NCBI GenBank assembly: GCA_023248915.1
Contig: JAHFDQ010000392.1
Coordinates: forward strand, 1-6,051
Length of the DNA: 6,051 nucleotides
Source of the DNA: Archangiaceae bacterium
GTDB taxonomy: Bacteria; Myxococcota; Myxococcia; Myxococcales; Myxococcaceae
Reading direction: 5' to 3'
In this document: positions 5,375 to 6,051 of the stretch, piece after piece
Position numbering within the stretch: position 1 is the stretch's first letter
How the letters are laid out: each line of letters starts with the position of its first letter
Made by a program: the position numbers and the translations under genes
Notes under the pieces: model-generated
Database searches by the model: none
What the model was told of the DNA's origin: nothing
The model's input: only the letters and a program-made list of their open reading frames with translations

Positions 5375-6051
5375 CTACTCCCCGAGCTTGCCCAGCCCCC
5401 GCAGCACCTTCTCGGGGGTGATGGGCAGGTCCGAGCAGCGGAAGCCGGTGGCGTCGAACACCGCGTCGGCGATGGCCGGAGCGGTCGGCGAGACCAGCCC
5501 CTCGCCGGCCTCCTTCGCCCCGAACGGGCCGTCGGGCTCGAAGGTGGGCACGCACACCGAGTGGCTCGGGGGCATGTCCTCGGCGGCGGCAATCTTGTAG
5601 TCGAGGAAGGTGGTGGTCAGCGTCTTGCCGCCGTCCATCTTCAGGTCTTCGCACAGCGCGAAGCCCAGCCCCATGTGAATGGACCCCTCGAGCTGGCCTT
5701 CCACCGCCATCGGGTTCAGCGCGGTGCCGCAGTCGTGCGCGGTGTGCATCTGGTCCACCTTCACCAGGCCGGTGTCGGTGTCGACCGAGACCTCGGCCAC
5801 CTGCGCTCCGAACGAGAAGGCGGGAGTCACCAGCCCCCGGTCGCGCGGGGTGTAGCCGCCGCGGCCGACCAGTTGCCTCCCCCTCGCGGCCTTCACCGCC
5901 AGCCGCACCGCCTCGGCGAACGACAGCCCCCGGTCCGGGCGCGACTTCGAGTAGACGCGGTCGTTGCCGAACTCGACCTCGTGGATGACGTTCAGGTCGA
6001 AGCGCGCGAACACCACGCCGGCCAGCCGGTCCTTGATTTCCTTCGCCGCCG
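5375..6051 (-). CDS. molybdopterin-binding subunit, xanthine dehydrogenase family, C-terminal part
   Basis: These proteins hydroxylate or dehydroxylate purines, aldehydes or aromatic CoA esters at a molybdenum-cytosine-dinucleotide type centre, usually with FAD and 2Fe-2S partner subunits. The frame is open to the right edge, so only about 225 C-terminal residues of a usual 750-800 are present; the true start is outside, and the GTG at 6016 is internal. Recognisable segments are GAQVAEVSVDTDTGLVKV, then HDCGTALNPMAVEGQLEGS, HMGLGFALCED and GPFGAKEAGEG. In the last, the glutamate of AGEG (codon at 5501-5503) aligns with the family's catalytic base. The C-terminus, AIADAVFDATGFR then LPITPEKVLRGL, is typical and ends at TAG 5375-5377. 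The GAKEAGEG form looks closer to 4-hydroxybenzoyl-CoA reductase type subunits than to classical GAKGVGEP xanthine dehydrogenases, so the substrate is undetermined. The partner subunits, if linked, must lie beyond the window. Confidence 0.93.
   Translation of the reverse strand, partial: AAKEIKDRLAGVVFARFDLNVIHEVEFGNDRVYSKSRPDRGLSFAEAVRLAVKAARGRQLVGRGGYTPRDRGLVTPAFSFGAQVAEVSVDTDTGLVKVDQMHTAHDCGTALNPMAVEGQLEGSIHMGLGFALCEDLKMDGGKTLTTTFLDYKIAAAEDMPPSHSVCVPTFEPDGPFGAKEAGEGLVSPTAPAIADAVFDATGFRCSDLPITPEKVLRGLGKLGE

Noticed and set aside
5313..5654. Possible N-terminal extension of the charged lipoprotein upstream to an ATG at 5654
   Set aside because: The extra 114 residues are Arg/Gly-rich out-of-frame reading of the conserved molybdoenzyme C-terminus. 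A lipoprotein signal begins at 5312.
5375..6016. Treating the GTG at 6016 as the start of a small 213-residue protein
   Set aside because: The frame continues in molybdoenzyme-like sequence (AAKEIKDRLAG) to the window edge, so this is the interior of a larger gene.

Overview
The window is very GC-rich (roughly two thirds G+C by eye). It holds five protein-coding genes, all on the minus strand and tightly packed. Long Asp-Ala-Gly linkers in a secreted kelch-type lipoprotein, a second lipoprotein with an Ala/Pro/Lys tail and strong third-position GC bias together suggest a member of the Myxococcota, probably the Myxococcus/Archangium side. That assignment is inference from style, since no rRNA or other taxonomic marker is present.

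In the direction of transcription (high to low coordinates) the layout is as follows. (1) 6051-5375: C-terminal part of a molybdopterin-binding subunit of the xanthine dehydrogenase / 4-hydroxybenzoyl-CoA reductase family, whose start lies beyond the window. (2) 5312-4383: a 309-residue helical, charged lipoprotein of unknown function. (3) 4362-3172: an exported single-domain glycoside hydrolase family 3 protein related to NagZ, with the usual catalytic Asp/His pair changed to Asn/Asp and a palindromic DNA element read in frame inside its signal-peptide region. (4) 3049-1370: a TTG-started lipoprotein with a 21-copy DAG linker and a six-repeat kelch-like propeller. (5) 1365 to the left edge: class II fumarase FumC, with a one-base deletion in a G run that shifts the last ~50 codons out of frame.

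The gaps are short: 62 bp, 20 bp, 122 bp and 4 bp. Genes 2-3 and 4-5 look co-transcribed; the 122-bp gap between 3 and 4 carries two small hairpins and is the most likely place for a transcription boundary. Three of the five products are predicted to be exported, so the middle of the window looks like an envelope cluster lying between two metabolic genes. No shared pathway is evident. No RNA gene, CRISPR array, insertion sequence or tRNA was seen. I found no evidence for a new multi-gene system; the most unusual items are the in-frame palindromic element, the altered GH3 active site and the fumC frameshift.
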